64,000 nucleotides of DNA from Colletes latitarsis (GCF_051014445.1 NW_027488366.1:15022001-15086000), one strand, 5' to 3'. Positions 57,034-62,376 are shown, numbered from the stretch's first letter. Translations and numbers: made by a program. The notes: generated from the sequence alone by a model not told the origin.

Positions 57034-57048
57034 AGTATGAGTCTGATG
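57034..57048 (+). repeat. Target-site duplication, left copy
   Basis: Satellite sequence AGTATGAGTCTGATG, identical to 62421-62435. It could extend to 17 bp (from 57032) because two preceding A's cannot be told from the poly(A) tail. A duplication of about 15 bp is usual for APE-type LINE insertion. Confidence 0.93.
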
Positions 57049-57050
57049 TG

Positions 57051-58679
57051 AGGCTGAGTTGCCTCAGGGACGAGGTGACCGAGGAGATATCGGAGAGGAT
57101 CTCCTCGTCCCTGAGGCGGGTGGAGAAAGTCGCCGCTGCCTGCGCCTTTAAGGGGCAGAAAAGCGGTGGCGCGGAGGCCCTGAAGGCCGCGGCGGAGGAA
57201 ATGAGGGCGGCGGCGCGGGAGCTCAGAGGGCGGAACGCCCGTCTGCAGCTCCTGTTGGAGGAGGAGCGACAGGGGAGGAGGAGGGCAGAGGCGCTGTGGA
57301 ACAGCGCGGCCCTCCCTCCCATCCTCCCTCCTCCTCCACCGCCGCGTCCCTCGGCGGAGGTAAATAAGCGGAGTGCGGCGGCAGTGGTGCGGGGCACCGC
57401 GGGCCCCTCCACCCGCACTCCGCCCGTGAAGAAGTCCCCGTCCTCCTCAGAAGACGATCTTCTGAGGAGGATTGGGGACATGATTGATGGCAAGCTGGCC
57501 GCCTTCCGGGAGGAGCTCCTCGCCGGAAGAGCGGTCAGCAGGAAGGCGGTGCCTCCCCGACCTGTTCCGGTACAGTCGGGGAAGGCAAAGAAGGGCGGAG
57601 TGAAGGCTCCGCCCAGCGTTGCGGCACCAGGGCCCCGGGTCGCGACCCCCAAGGGGGGTGGTGTACCCGTGGTCGCGGTGGTCGCGTCCTCCACAGCACC
57701 CTCCCAAGGGGGGGTGGCGTGGAGTGAGGTGGTGGGGCGGAAGGCGAAGCGGGCGGCGAGGAAGGCCTCGCAACGGCAGCCTCCGCCTCCGCCGCCGGCG
57801 GCCAAGGTAAAGGCCGCGAAGGTCGGGAAGGCACGACCAGGTCGTCCCCCAAAAACGGCAGCGGTGACGCTGACCGTTGCGCAGGGGGGCGACCTGACCC
57901 TCGCGGAGGCGATGCGGCTCGCCAGGGAGAATATCTCCCTGGAAGAGCTGGGCATCGCCTCCGTGAGGGCGAAGAGGGCCGTGACCGGGGGTCTCTTGCT
58001 GGAGATCGCCGGTGCAGAAGGCGGCGCGAAGGCGGATCGTCTCGCCCAGAGGCTCCGGGAGCAGCTGGGCGAGCGAGGTGTCCGGGTCGCCCGGCCCACG
58101 AAGCGCACGGAGATGCGCGTTTGTGGGCTGGACGACTCGGTCAGCGCACAGGATGTGTCCCGTGCCCTTGCGAGGGCGGGGGACTGTCCTGTGGAGGACC
58201 TGCGGATCGGAGAGATCCGCAGGTCGCCCTCCGGCCTCGGGTCGGTGTGGGCCCGGTGCCCCCTCTCCGCCGCCCGTAAGGTGGCGGAATCCGGGAGGGT
58301 GTTGGTGGGGTGGGTTTCGGCGCGAGTGGAAATCCTCGCGCCGCGCCCGCTCCAGTGTCACCGCTGCCTCGAATTGGGGCACGTGAGGCAGTGGTGCACC
58401 TCGCCGGTGGACCGCAGCGGTCAGTGTTACCGCTGCGGTGCCAAAGAGCACCGTGCGAGCCAGTGCTCGGCGGCCCCCCACTGCCCGCTGTGTGCGGACA
58501 TGGGGAGGCCAGCCGATCACAGGGTGGGGAGCAAGAAGTGCTCCCCCCCCTCCCGGAAGGAGAGGAAGAGGCGGGCTGCACCGGCTCCGGTGCCGAGGGC
58601 GTTGGCATCGTCCTCCATGGAGGTGGACGGTGCTACGGGGACGGACGGCCGGGAGGAGGCTGGCGCGGCCATTAATTAA
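57051..58679 (+). CDS. ORF1: Gag-like nucleic-acid-binding protein
   Basis: RNA-binding and RNP-forming protein of the element. Counting from 57051 (542 codons), residues about 10-85 are charged and helix-prone, possibly a coiled coil. Proline-rich stretches follow at about 89-103 and 243-251, then a long Lys/Arg/Ala-rich region. A conserved Gag-like segment at about 270-430 precedes three zinc knuckles: C436-C439-H444-C449 and C459-C462-H467-C472 (both CX2CX4HX4C), then C478-C481-H490-C497 (CX2CX8HX6C), the usual R1-clade trio. A short acidic tail ends the protein. Start: the frame is open across the 5' junction and an in-frame TGA lies in the satellite at 57021, with no ATG between. The first in-frame ATG is at 57201, giving 492 aa, near the size of R1 ORF1 proteins. 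So either 57201 is the true start or the 5' end is missing. The stop overlaps the ORF2 start by one base. Confidence 0.9.
   Translation, partial: RLSCLRDEVTEEISERISSSLRRVEKVAAACAFKGQKSGGAEALKAAAEEMRAAARELRGRNARLQLLLEEERQGRRRAEALWNSAALPPILPPPPPPRPSAEVNKRSAAAVVRGTAGPSTRTPPVKKSPSSSEDDLLRRIGDMIDGKLAAFREELLAGRAVSRKAVPPRPVPVQSGKAKKGGVKAPPSVAAPGPRVATPKGGGVPVVAVVASSTAPSQGGVAWSEVVGRKAKRAARKASQRQPPPPPPAAKVKAAKVGKARPGRPPKTAAVTLTVAQGGDLTLAEAMRLARENISLEELGIASVRAKRAVTGGLLLEIAGAEGGAKADRLAQRLREQLGERGVRVARPTKRTEMRVCGLDDSVSAQDVSRALARAGDCPVEDLRIGEIRRSPSGLGSVWARCPLSAARKVAESGRVLVGWVSARVEILAPRPLQCHRCLELGHVRQWCTSPVDRSGQCYRCGAKEHRASQCSAAPHCPLCADMGRPADHRVGSKKCSPPSRKERKRRAAPAPVPRALASSSMEVDGATGTDGREEAGAAIN
57061..57117 (+). 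other. ORF1 hairpin, 15 bp perfect stem near 5' end
   Basis: Arms 57061-57075 and 57103-57117 are exact reverse complements. The loop contains a competing shorter stem. Confidence 0.85.
57368..57423 (+). other. ORF1 hairpin, 11 bp perfect stem
   Basis: Arms 57368-57378 and 57413-57423 are exact reverse complements. A smaller GGTGC/GCACC stem lies in the loop. Confidence 0.75.
57434..57479 (+). other. ORF1 hairpin, 14 bp + 6 bp stem, 3-nt loop
   Basis: Arms 57441-57454 and 57458-57471 pair perfectly around CGA, and GTCCCC/GGGGAC (57434-57439, 57474-57479) extends the stem outward. Confidence 0.88.
57898..57969 (+). other. ORF1 compound hairpin, ~31 pairs
   Basis: The outer stem 57898-57915 / 57952-57969 has 18 pairs with one G-T wobble. 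GCTC/GAGC (57917-57920, 57945-57948) follows, then a perfect 9 bp apical stem, 57922-57930 / 57934-57942, around ATA. About 62 of 72 nt are paired within coding sequence. Confidence 0.9.
58041..58073 (+). other. ORF1 hairpin, 9 bp + 5 bp stem
   Basis: CTCGCCCAG (58041-58049) pairs with CTGGGCGAG (58065-58073). The inner GCTCC/GGAGC pairs around a single base, so the tip must open in RNA. Confidence 0.8.
58086..58136 (+). other. ORF1 hairpin, 14-position outer stem plus inner stem
   Basis: 58086-58099 pairs with 58123-58136 at 13 of 14 positions, one of them a G-T wobble. The inner AAGCGCA and TGCGC-G-TT pair with one bulge. Confidence 0.78.
58147..58193 (+). other. ORF1 hairpin, 7+5+5 bp stem
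   Basis: CACAGGA (58147-58153) pairs with TCCTGTG (58187-58193), then GTCCC/GGGAC and GCCCT/AGGGC, separated by small internal loops. Confidence 0.8.
58193..58232 (+). other. ORF1 hairpin, 12 bp perfect stem, 5-nt loop
   Basis: Arms 58197-58208 and 58214-58225 are exact reverse complements. GGAG/CTCC extends the stem outward. It abuts the previous hairpin with one base shared. Confidence 0.85.
58411..58439 (+). other. ORF1 hairpin, 11 bp perfect stem at second zinc knuckle
   Basis: Arms 58411-58421 and 58429-58439 are exact reverse complements. The first cysteine codon of the second knuckle (58425-58427) lies in the 7-nt loop. Confidence 0.82.
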
Positions 58680-58681
58680 TG
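58677..58681 (+). promoter_or_regulatory. TAATG stop-start junction between ORF1 and ORF2
   Basis: The ORF1 stop TAA (58677-58679) shares its last A with the ORF2 ATG (58679-58681). In SART1, an R1-clade element of silkworm, UAAUG allows ORF2 to be translated by termination-reinitiation. The same mechanism is inferred here. The junction lies in a short AT-rich stretch (ATTAATTAATG) within very GC-rich sequence. An 8 bp hairpin follows 50 nt downstream (58731-58752). Confidence 0.85.
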
Positions 58682-61600
58682 CCGCCCCGCCTCCTCCTCC
58701 AGGCCAACCTCAACCACTGCCGCGCGGCACAGGACTTGATGTCCCAAGTCCTCGCGGAGTGGGGGGTTGGCCTGGCGGTCGCCGCCGAGCCGTACCGCGT
58801 CCCTGATCACCCTCATTGGGTGGGCGACGCGGACGGCTTGGTGGCGACGGTATGGGGAGGGGGCGACGGGTCCCCACCGTTCTCCTTGTTGGAGCGCGGT
58901 CGGGGATTCGTCGCCGTGGACTGGGGGGGAGTCGCTGTGGTGGGGTGCTACATTTCGCCCCGTAGCGGTCACGCTGCGTTCGAGCTGTACTTGGCCGAGG
59001 TCGCGGCATGCGTGCAGCGCTACGCGGCCCGGCCGGTGCTGGTCCTGGGGGATTTTAATGCCAAGTCGGTGGCTTGGGGATCCCCCAGGACCTCCGTTCG
59101 CGGCGGGATCCTGGGCGATTGGGCGGCGGGGCTCGACCTCCGGGTATTGAACCGGGGGTCGGAGCACACATGCGTGCGGCGATATGGGGGGTCCATCGTG
59201 GATGTTGGATTCGCGACCCCCAACGCCGTGCGCATGGTGTCGGGTTGGCACGTGGTCGCGGGGGCAGAGACACTCTCCGATCACCGGTACATCCGGATGG
59301 AGGTCTCTGCCGCCGCGAGTGCATCCCGACACGGCCGCCTGCGTGGCACCCCACCACGCCGCTGGGCGCTTCGGCGCCTGGACAAGGACGCCCTGATGGC
59401 AGCTGCCCTCGCTGCAACTTGGCCGCAGGGAGCGGCCGAGTTGCCGAGCATAGAGGAGGAGGTCGCCCGGCTCGGAGCATTGGTCGCGGGTATTTGCGAC
59501 GCGGCGATGCCTCGGGACGGGCGGGCTTCTCCTCGCCGGGCGGTGTACTGGTGGTCGGACGCGATCGCGGAGTTGCGAGTCGCGACTGTCCGCGCCCGAC
59601 GCCAGTACACCCGCGCGCGCCGTCGTCAACGTACAGGCGACGGCGTGGCGCGAGCGGGGGCAGCTGATGACCTGTATGGAGCATACCGCGTGGCGCGGGT
59701 TGCTCTGCAGGTCGCCATCAAACGGGCCAAGACCCAGGCATGGAAGGAGCTCCTCCAGACCCTTGATGACGATCCATGGGGGCGCCCATATAAGGTGGTG
59801 CTGAATAAGCTCCGCCCGTGGGCGCCCCCCGTCACCGAGGGTCTTGACCCCCGGCTGCTGGAGGACGTGGTCAATACACTCTTCCCAATTGGGGAGAGGG
59901 GACCGCGTCCTCCGGCGGCGGCGGCTGTCCCAGTGGAGTGGACGGCCGAGCTGGGGGTCACGCAGGAGGAGCTGGCAGCGGCCATCAGACGGCTCGGGGT
60001 TCGTAACACGGCCCCGGGTCCGGATGGTGTGCCCGGCCGGGTTTGGGTCTTGACCAAGGGCGTCCTTGGGGCCGACCTCAGGCGGTTGTTCGACCGCTGC
60101 CTGAGGGACGGGCGATTCCCCCCCAGTTGGAAGGTGGCGAGGATGGTCCTCCTCCGGAAGGAGGGTCGGCCCGCGGAGTCTCCCTCCGCATACCGGCCCA
60201 TTTGTCTCCTCGACGAGGTGGGCAAGCTCTTCGAGCGTGTGATTGCTGCCCGCCTCGTCGAGCACCTGTCGCGGGGTGATCCCGGTCTGGCCGACTGCCA
60301 GTTCGGTTTCCGGGGGGGCCGATCGACTATCGACGCGATAGGTCGTGTGAGGGCCCTCTCGGAGGCGGCCGTCTCCCGGGGAGGGGTGGCATTGGCAATA
60401 TCCTTGGATATTGCCAATGCCTTTAACACCCTCCCCTGGGAAGAGATAAGGAGGGGGCTCGAATATCATCGTGTCCCCCCTTGTCTCAGGGCGATCGTCG
60501 GGGATTATCTCCGCGGCAGGTGGATCGAGTATCCGGGCCGGGATGGTGATATGCGGAGGGAGGTGTACTGCGGTGTTCCGCAGGGGTCGGTCCTCGGGCC
60601 ACTCCTGTGGAACATCGCGTACGACTCGGTGTTGCGGGCCGGCCTCCCCGACGGCGTCAGCACGGTGTGTTATGCGGATGACACACTGGTGCTGGCCGTC
60701 GGGGCGCACTGGGGGAGGGCCATGCGTCGCGCGGAGGAGGGGTCACAACGCGTCGTCGACCGGATCAGGAGGATGGGGATGACGGTGGCGGTCCATAAGA
60801 CCGAGGTGATTGCGTTTCATTCACCTCGGCAGGATCCGCCACCCCCTCTGATTCGGGTGGGTGGGGCTGACATCGAGGTGAAGCCCCAGATCAGGTATCT
60901 GGGGCTGATCCTCGATAGCCACTGGCGTTTCGAGAAGCATTTCCGCTGCCTGGTCCCCCGGTTGGAAAGGATGGTTGCGGCTCTGGGCCGGATCCTGCCC
61001 AACCTGGGGGGCCCGGCGGGCCGAGTTCGTCGCCTCTATGTGGCAATGGTCCAGTCGGTGGCCCTATACGGGGCCCCCGTCTGGGCGGACGACCTGGCTG
61101 CCTCCCGGCGCAGCATGACTATGCTGCGTCGGGTGCAGAGGCGCATGGCGCTCAGGGTCGTCCGCGGGTATCGGACCATGTCACATGAGGCGGCGACGGT
61201 TCTAGCGGGGATGCCGCCCATGGACCTGCTCGCGCGGTCGCACGCGGTGATGTACCGGCACCGCGTCGACCGTCGCGCGGGGGTGGGGGCGGTCCCGGGC
61301 GGGCAGGAACCTGCTTGGGGCGATTTGAAGCGCCAGGCCCGGCAGTCCGTGTTGCTCGCGTGGCAGGAGCGGCTGGCTCTGCCAACCGCGGGGCACCGGA
61401 CTGTCGGGGCTGTTCGGCCACTCCTGAAGGAGTGGCTGGACAGAGGCCATGGCAGCCTCACCTACCGGCTGGCACAGGTGTTTTCCGGGCATGGCAGCTT
61501 CGGAAGATACCTGTGCCGGATAGGGAAGGAGCCGACGGCGCGTTGCTGCCACTGCGACGCTGAGCAGGACACGGCGGATCATACCCTGGAGGTATGCCCC

Positions 61601-61861
61601 GCGTGGGAGGGGGAGCGCCGTGTCCTGGTCGGCGTCGTCGGGCGGGATGTCTCGCTGCCGGGCGTGGTGCGCGCCATGCTCGGCAGCGAGGAGAAGTGGA
61701 GGGCCGTGGCCTCCTTCTGCGAGAACGTAATGTTGCAGAAGGAGGCCGCGGGGAGGGAGCGCGAGCTTCAGCGGCGCGCTGAAGCTCGCGCTCGTGCGGT
61801 GGCCCGAGGTCGTCGCCCGGTCGCGAGGCGTCGCGGGCGGCCGCCTCGGCGTGGCGGATGA
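58679..61861 (+). CDS. ORF2: APE endonuclease / reverse transcriptase polyprotein
   Basis: A 1060-aa enzyme for target-primed reverse transcription. The endonuclease covers about residues 5-210: QANLNH (8-13), catalytic E37 in AAEPY, GDFN (D125, N127), a D175-containing SIVDVGF strand, and SDH (D201, H202). The RT covers about 430-750: APGPDG (445-450), YRPICLL (505-511), motif A SLDIANAFN with D577, GVPQGSVLGP (632-641), YADD (665-668) and a thumb-like region starting near HKTEV and RYLGL (739-743). A cysteine knuckle, C956-C959-H968-C973 (CX2CX8HX4C), is typical of R1-clade C termini, followed by a strongly basic tail (about 1030-1060). No RNase H domain is seen. The ATG choice is firm because the endonuclease begins within ten residues and the codon overlaps the ORF1 stop. 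All catalytic residues that I can place are present, so the enzyme looks functional. Confidence 0.96.
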   Translation: MPPRLLLQANLNHCRAAQDLMSQVLAEWGVGLAVAAEPYRVPDHPHWVGDADGLVATVWGGGDGSPPFSLLERGRGFVAVDWGGVAVVGCYISPRSGHAAFELYLAEVAACVQRYAARPVLVLGDFNAKSVAWGSPRTSVRGGILGDWAAGLDLRVLNRGSEHTCVRRYGGSIVDVGFATPNAVRMVSGWHVVAGAETLSDHRYIRMEVSAAASASRHGRLRGTPPRRWALRRLDKDALMAAALAATWPQGAAELPSIEEEVARLGALVAGICDAAMPRDGRASPRRAVYWWSDAIAELRVATVRARRQYTRARRRQRTGDGVARAGAADDLYGAYRVARVALQVAIKRAKTQAWKELLQTLDDDPWGRPYKVVLNKLRPWAPPVTEGLDPRLLEDVVNTLFPIGERGPRPPAAAAVPVEWTAELGVTQEELAAAIRRLGVRNTAPGPDGVPGRVWVLTKGVLGADLRRLFDRCLRDGRFPPSWKVARMVLLRKEGRPAESPSAYRPICLLDEVGKLFERVIAARLVEHLSRGDPGLADCQFGFRGGRSTIDAIGRVRALSEAAVSRGGVALAISLDIANAFNTLPWEEIRRGLEYHRVPPCLRAIVGDYLRGRWIEYPGRDGDMRREVYCGVPQGSVLGPLLWNIAYDSVLRAGLPDGVSTVCYADDTLVLAVGAHWGRAMRRAEEGSQRVVDRIRRMGMTVAVHKTEVIAFHSPRQDPPPPLIRVGGADIEVKPQIRYLGLILDSHWRFEKHFRCLVPRLERMVAALGRILPNLGGPAGRVRRLYVAMVQSVALYGAPVWADDLAASRRSMTMLRRVQRRMALRVVRGYRTMSHEAATVLAGMPPMDLLARSHAVMYRHRVDRRAGVGAVPGGQEPAWGDLKRQARQSVLLAWQERLALPTAGHRTVGAVRPLLKEWLDRGHGSLTYRLAQVFSGHGSFGRYLCRIGKEPTARCCHCDAEQDTADHTLEVCPAWEGERRVLVGVVGRDVSLPGVVRAMLGSEEKWRAVASFCENVMLQKEAAGRERELQRRAEARARAVARGRRPVARRRGRPPRRGG
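58862..58915 (+). other. ORF2 hairpin, 7+5+4+4 bp stem in endonuclease region
   Basis: Four collinear stem segments pair in register: 58862-58868/58909-58915, 58871-58875/58902-58906, 58876-58879/58897-58900 and 58882-58885/58891-58894, with TTGTT at the tip. Confidence 0.85.
59041..59092 (+). other. ORF2 hairpin, 13 bp perfect stem at GDFN codons
   Basis: Arms 59041-59053 and 59080-59092 are exact reverse complements. CCAAG/CTTGG extends the stem inside. The left arm ends on the GAT codon of catalytic D125, and the F and N codons open the loop. Confidence 0.88.
59169..59236 (+). other. ORF2 hairpin, 13 positions with wobble pairs
   Basis: 59169-59181 pairs with 59224-59236, with two central G-T wobbles. 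Inside, GGGGGTC pairs with GACCCCC. Confidence 0.75.
59365..59378 (+). other. ORF2 hairpin with C(UUCG)G tetraloop
   Basis: GGCGC-TTCG-GCGCC. The cUUCGg tetraloop is one of the most stable known RNA loops. Confidence 0.75.
59414..59444 (+). other. ORF2 hairpin, 13 bp with one wobble, 5-nt loop
   Basis: 59414-59426 pairs with 59432-59444, with one T-G position, around AGGGA. Confidence 0.82.
59542..59611 (+). other. ORF2 hairpin, 10+5+4 bp stem
   Basis: GGTGTACTGG (59542-59551) pairs exactly with 59602-59611, followed inward by GTCGG/CCGAC and CGCG/CGCG. Confidence 0.8.
59778..59829 (+). other. ORF2 hairpin, 11 bp perfect stem plus inner stem
   Basis: 59778-59788 and 59819-59829 are exact reverse complements. 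Inside, GGTGG-T-GCT pairs with AGC-T-CCGCC around GAATA, with one T-G wobble. Confidence 0.83.
59860..59913 (+). other. ORF2 hairpin, 8+4+8 bp stem
   Basis: 59860-59867/59906-59913 and 59869-59872/59901-59904 pair exactly. The tip 59879-59886/59891-59898 pairs around AATT with one wobble. Confidence 0.82.
60209..60262 (+). other. ORF2 hairpin, 10+5 bp stem
   Basis: CTCGACGAGG (60209-60218) pairs exactly with 60253-60262, then GGGCA with TGCCC, with a small GCTC/GAGC stem inside. Confidence 0.8.
60388..60421 (+). other. ORF2 16 bp perfect palindrome at RT motif A
   Basis: Arms 60388-60403 and 60406-60421 are exact reverse complements around TT. The catalytic D577 codon (60407-60409) lies in the right arm next to the tip. 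The flanks (about 60377-60387 and 60427-60440) are also partly complementary. Confidence 0.9.
60646..60704 (+). other. ORF2 hairpin, 10+6+5 bp stem with YADD codons in loop
   Basis: 60646-60655/60695-60704, 60658-60663/60689-60694 and 60665-60669/60682-60686 pair exactly. The 12-nt loop 60670-60681 holds the YADD codons (60671-60682) except for the last base, which starts the right arm. Confidence 0.9.
60872..60916 (+). other. ORF2 hairpin, 7+9 bp stem
   Basis: ATCGAGG/CCTCGAT (60872-60878, 60910-60916) and GCCCCAGAT/ATCTGGGGC (60883-60891, 60897-60905) pair exactly around CAGGT, with symmetric TGAA/TGAT internal loops. Confidence 0.86.
60952..61013 (+). other. ORF2 hairpin, 14 pairs with one bulge
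   Basis: 60952-60965 pairs with 60999-61013, with one bulged T and one T-G wobble. AGGAT/ATCCT lies inside. Confidence 0.76.
61104..61133 (+). other. ORF2 hairpin, 13 bp with one wobble, GACT loop
   Basis: 61104-61116 pairs with 61121-61133. The only non-Watson-Crick position is G-T. Confidence 0.84.
61231..61277 (+). other. ORF2 hairpin, 18 pairs
   Basis: CGCGCGGTCG (61231-61240) pairs with CGACCG-T-CGCG (61267-61277), and ACGCGGTG/CACCGCGT (61242-61249, 61259-61266) pairs exactly inside. Confidence 0.84.
61471..61517 (+). other. ORF2 hairpin, 9+5 bp stem
   Basis: GGCACAGGT/ACCTGTGCC (61471-61479, 61509-61517) and TTCCG/CGGAA (61483-61487, 61501-61505) pair exactly. Confidence 0.8.
61651..61690 (+). 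other. ORF2 hairpin, 10+4 bp stem
   Basis: CTCGCTGCCG (61651-61660) pairs exactly with CGGCAGCGAG (61681-61690), and GGCG/CGCC extends the stem inside. Confidence 0.82.
61708..61747 (+). other. ORF2 hairpin, 13 bp perfect stem, 14-nt loop
   Basis: Arms 61708-61720 and 61735-61747 are exact reverse complements. Confidence 0.87.
61757..61793 (+). other. ORF2 hairpin, 17 bp perfect stem, 3-nt loop
   Basis: Arms 61757-61773 and 61777-61793 are exact reverse complements around GCG. This is the longest uninterrupted stem in the element. It encodes part of the Arg/Ala/Glu-rich C-terminal tail and lies ten bases beyond the previous hairpin. Confidence 0.92.
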
Positions 61862-61865
61862 CCTA

Positions 61866-61903
61866 GGCTGGGAGGGGGGTCCTGAGGGGACCCTCCTCCC
61901 GCC
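61866..61903 (+). other. 3' UTR hairpin 1, 13 bp with wobble
   Basis: 61870-61882 pairs with 61888-61900, with one G-T, and GGC/GCC extends it. It begins 5 nt after the ORF2 stop. Confidence 0.8.
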
Positions 61904-61915
61904 AGGCGGCGCCGG

Positions 61916-61960
61916 GTCGGACCGGTTGGGGGTAGAAGTGCCTCCCCCTACCGGTCCGAC
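61916..61960 (+). other. 3' UTR hairpin 2, 11+5 bp
   Basis: GTCGGACCGGT (61916-61926) pairs exactly with 61950-61960. After a T-T mismatch, GGGGG pairs with CCCCC. Confidence 0.85.
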
Positions 61961-61971
61961 GCAAGGGGAGG

Positions 61972-62020
61972 CACCCTCGGCGGTCTGGTGCGGCCATGAA
62001 CGCCCGGTCGCCGAGGGGTG
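61972..62020 (+). other. 3' UTR hairpin 3, 11 bp with one bulge
   Basis: CACCCTCGGCG (61972-61982) pairs with 62009-62020, leaving one bulged G. Confidence 0.75.
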
Positions 62021-62024
62021 GAAA

Positions 62025-62080
62025 CGGGGTCGCGGGCGGTTGCGAGTTGGGGCTCGCAGCCGCCACTAAACGCGGCCCCG
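62025..62080 (+). other. 3' UTR hairpin 4, ~22 pairs
   Basis: The outer 62025-62034/62071-62080 has ten pairs with one wobble. The inner 62035-62046/62053-62064 has twelve pairs with one wobble, around TTGGGG. Confidence 0.84.
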
Positions 62081-62086
62081 GGACGG

Positions 62087-62123
62087 ATAGCGGCGGGATG
62101 GAGTGGCCCCGTCCCGCCGCTAT
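62087..62123 (+). other. 3' UTR hairpin 5, 12 bp perfect
   Basis: ATAGCGGCGGGA (62087-62098) pairs exactly with 62112-62123. Confidence 0.85.
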
Positions 62124-62140
62124 GAGGCAGTGTGTCTACT

Positions 62141-62161
62141 GGGGGGACCGATTGTCCCCCC
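62141..62161 (+). other. 3' UTR hairpin 6, 8 bp perfect
   Basis: GGGGGGAC (62141-62148) pairs with GTCCCCCC (62154-62161) around CGATT. Confidence 0.78.
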
Positions 62162-62170
62162 GGGGGATGG

Positions 62171-62182
62171 GCGCGAAAGCGC
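62171..62182 (+). other. 3' UTR GNRA (GAAA) tetraloop hairpin
   Basis: GCGC-GAAA-GCGC. GNRA loops are common protein or tertiary contact sites in RNA. It sits just before the longest 3' UTR stem. Confidence 0.72.
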
Positions 62183-62183
62183 G

Positions 62184-62245
62184 GGCACGGGGAGGATACC
62201 GGAAGAATGCTTCGAGCGATTCCCGGTATCCTCCCAAAACGTGCC
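62184..62245 (+). other. 3' UTR hairpin 7, ~26 pairs
   Basis: GGCACG/CGTGCC (62184-62189, 62240-62245) encloses a perfect 13 bp stem (62190-62202/62223-62235) and an inner GAAT-GCT / AGC-G-ATTC stem closed by TCG. Confidence 0.88.
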
Positions 62246-62268
62246 GAAGGGTCACCGTGGGGTTTTTA

Positions 62269-62315
62269 GTGGGTAGGTCCCGCGCCTGTCGTTGTACGGG
62301 CGCGGGGAATCCCAC
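62269..62315 (+). other. 3' UTR hairpin 8, 5+8 bp
   Basis: GTGGG/CCCAC (62269-62273, 62311-62315) encloses CCCGCGCC/GGCGCGGG (62279-62286, 62299-62306). Confidence 0.78.
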
Positions 62316-62319
62316 ACAC

Positions 62320-62351
62320 CCCTCCCACCTCTCCCCAAGGAGGTGGGAGGG
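62320..62351 (+). other. 3' UTR hairpin 9, 12 bp perfect, 26 nt before poly(A)
   Basis: 62320-62331 and 62340-62351 are exact reverse complements around TCCCCAAG. Its closeness to the tail makes it a candidate RT recognition element. Confidence 0.86.
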
Positions 62352-62376
62352 AGTCTTTCGAAGATTTTCCCCACGA

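Larger units (their letters stand above)
1..57048. repeat. Tandem satellite array, ~176 bp monomer (left arm)
   Basis: The whole stretch is one AT-rich satellite in a single orientation. Recognisable monomer landmarks are a CCTAGACCTAAC segment, a CTCTAAAATATTGAT segment, TGTTTCAGTGTGGTACCACA, TACTACGTGATCC and CCCAGGATCC. Adjacent copies lie 176 bp apart (for example 11100 and 11276, or 14973 and 15149), and longer spacings are multiples of about 176. Roughly 324 monomers fit. Monomers differ by substitutions and rare small indels. No unrelated sequence interrupts the array before the retrotransposon. The length is close to a nucleosome repeat, which is common for centromeric or heterochromatic satellites. 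A centromeric or subtelomeric location is an inference only. Confidence 0.97.

Noticed and set aside
1..57048. CRISPR-like array
   Set aside because: The repeats are contiguous 176 bp monomers with no unique spacers, and the context is eukaryotic.
56972..58108. 378-codon open frame on the minus strand across the left junction
   Set aside because: It is antisense to ORF1 in GC-rich sequence and starts inside the satellite. Its Ser/Arg/Pro/Ala-rich translation shows no domain. GC-rich coding DNA often leaves long antisense frames.
58676..60709. 677-codon open frame on the minus strand opposite ORF2
   Set aside because: Low-complexity Pro/Arg-rich translation with no recognisable motif, opposite well-supported endonuclease and RT domains. 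It is a shadow of ORF2.
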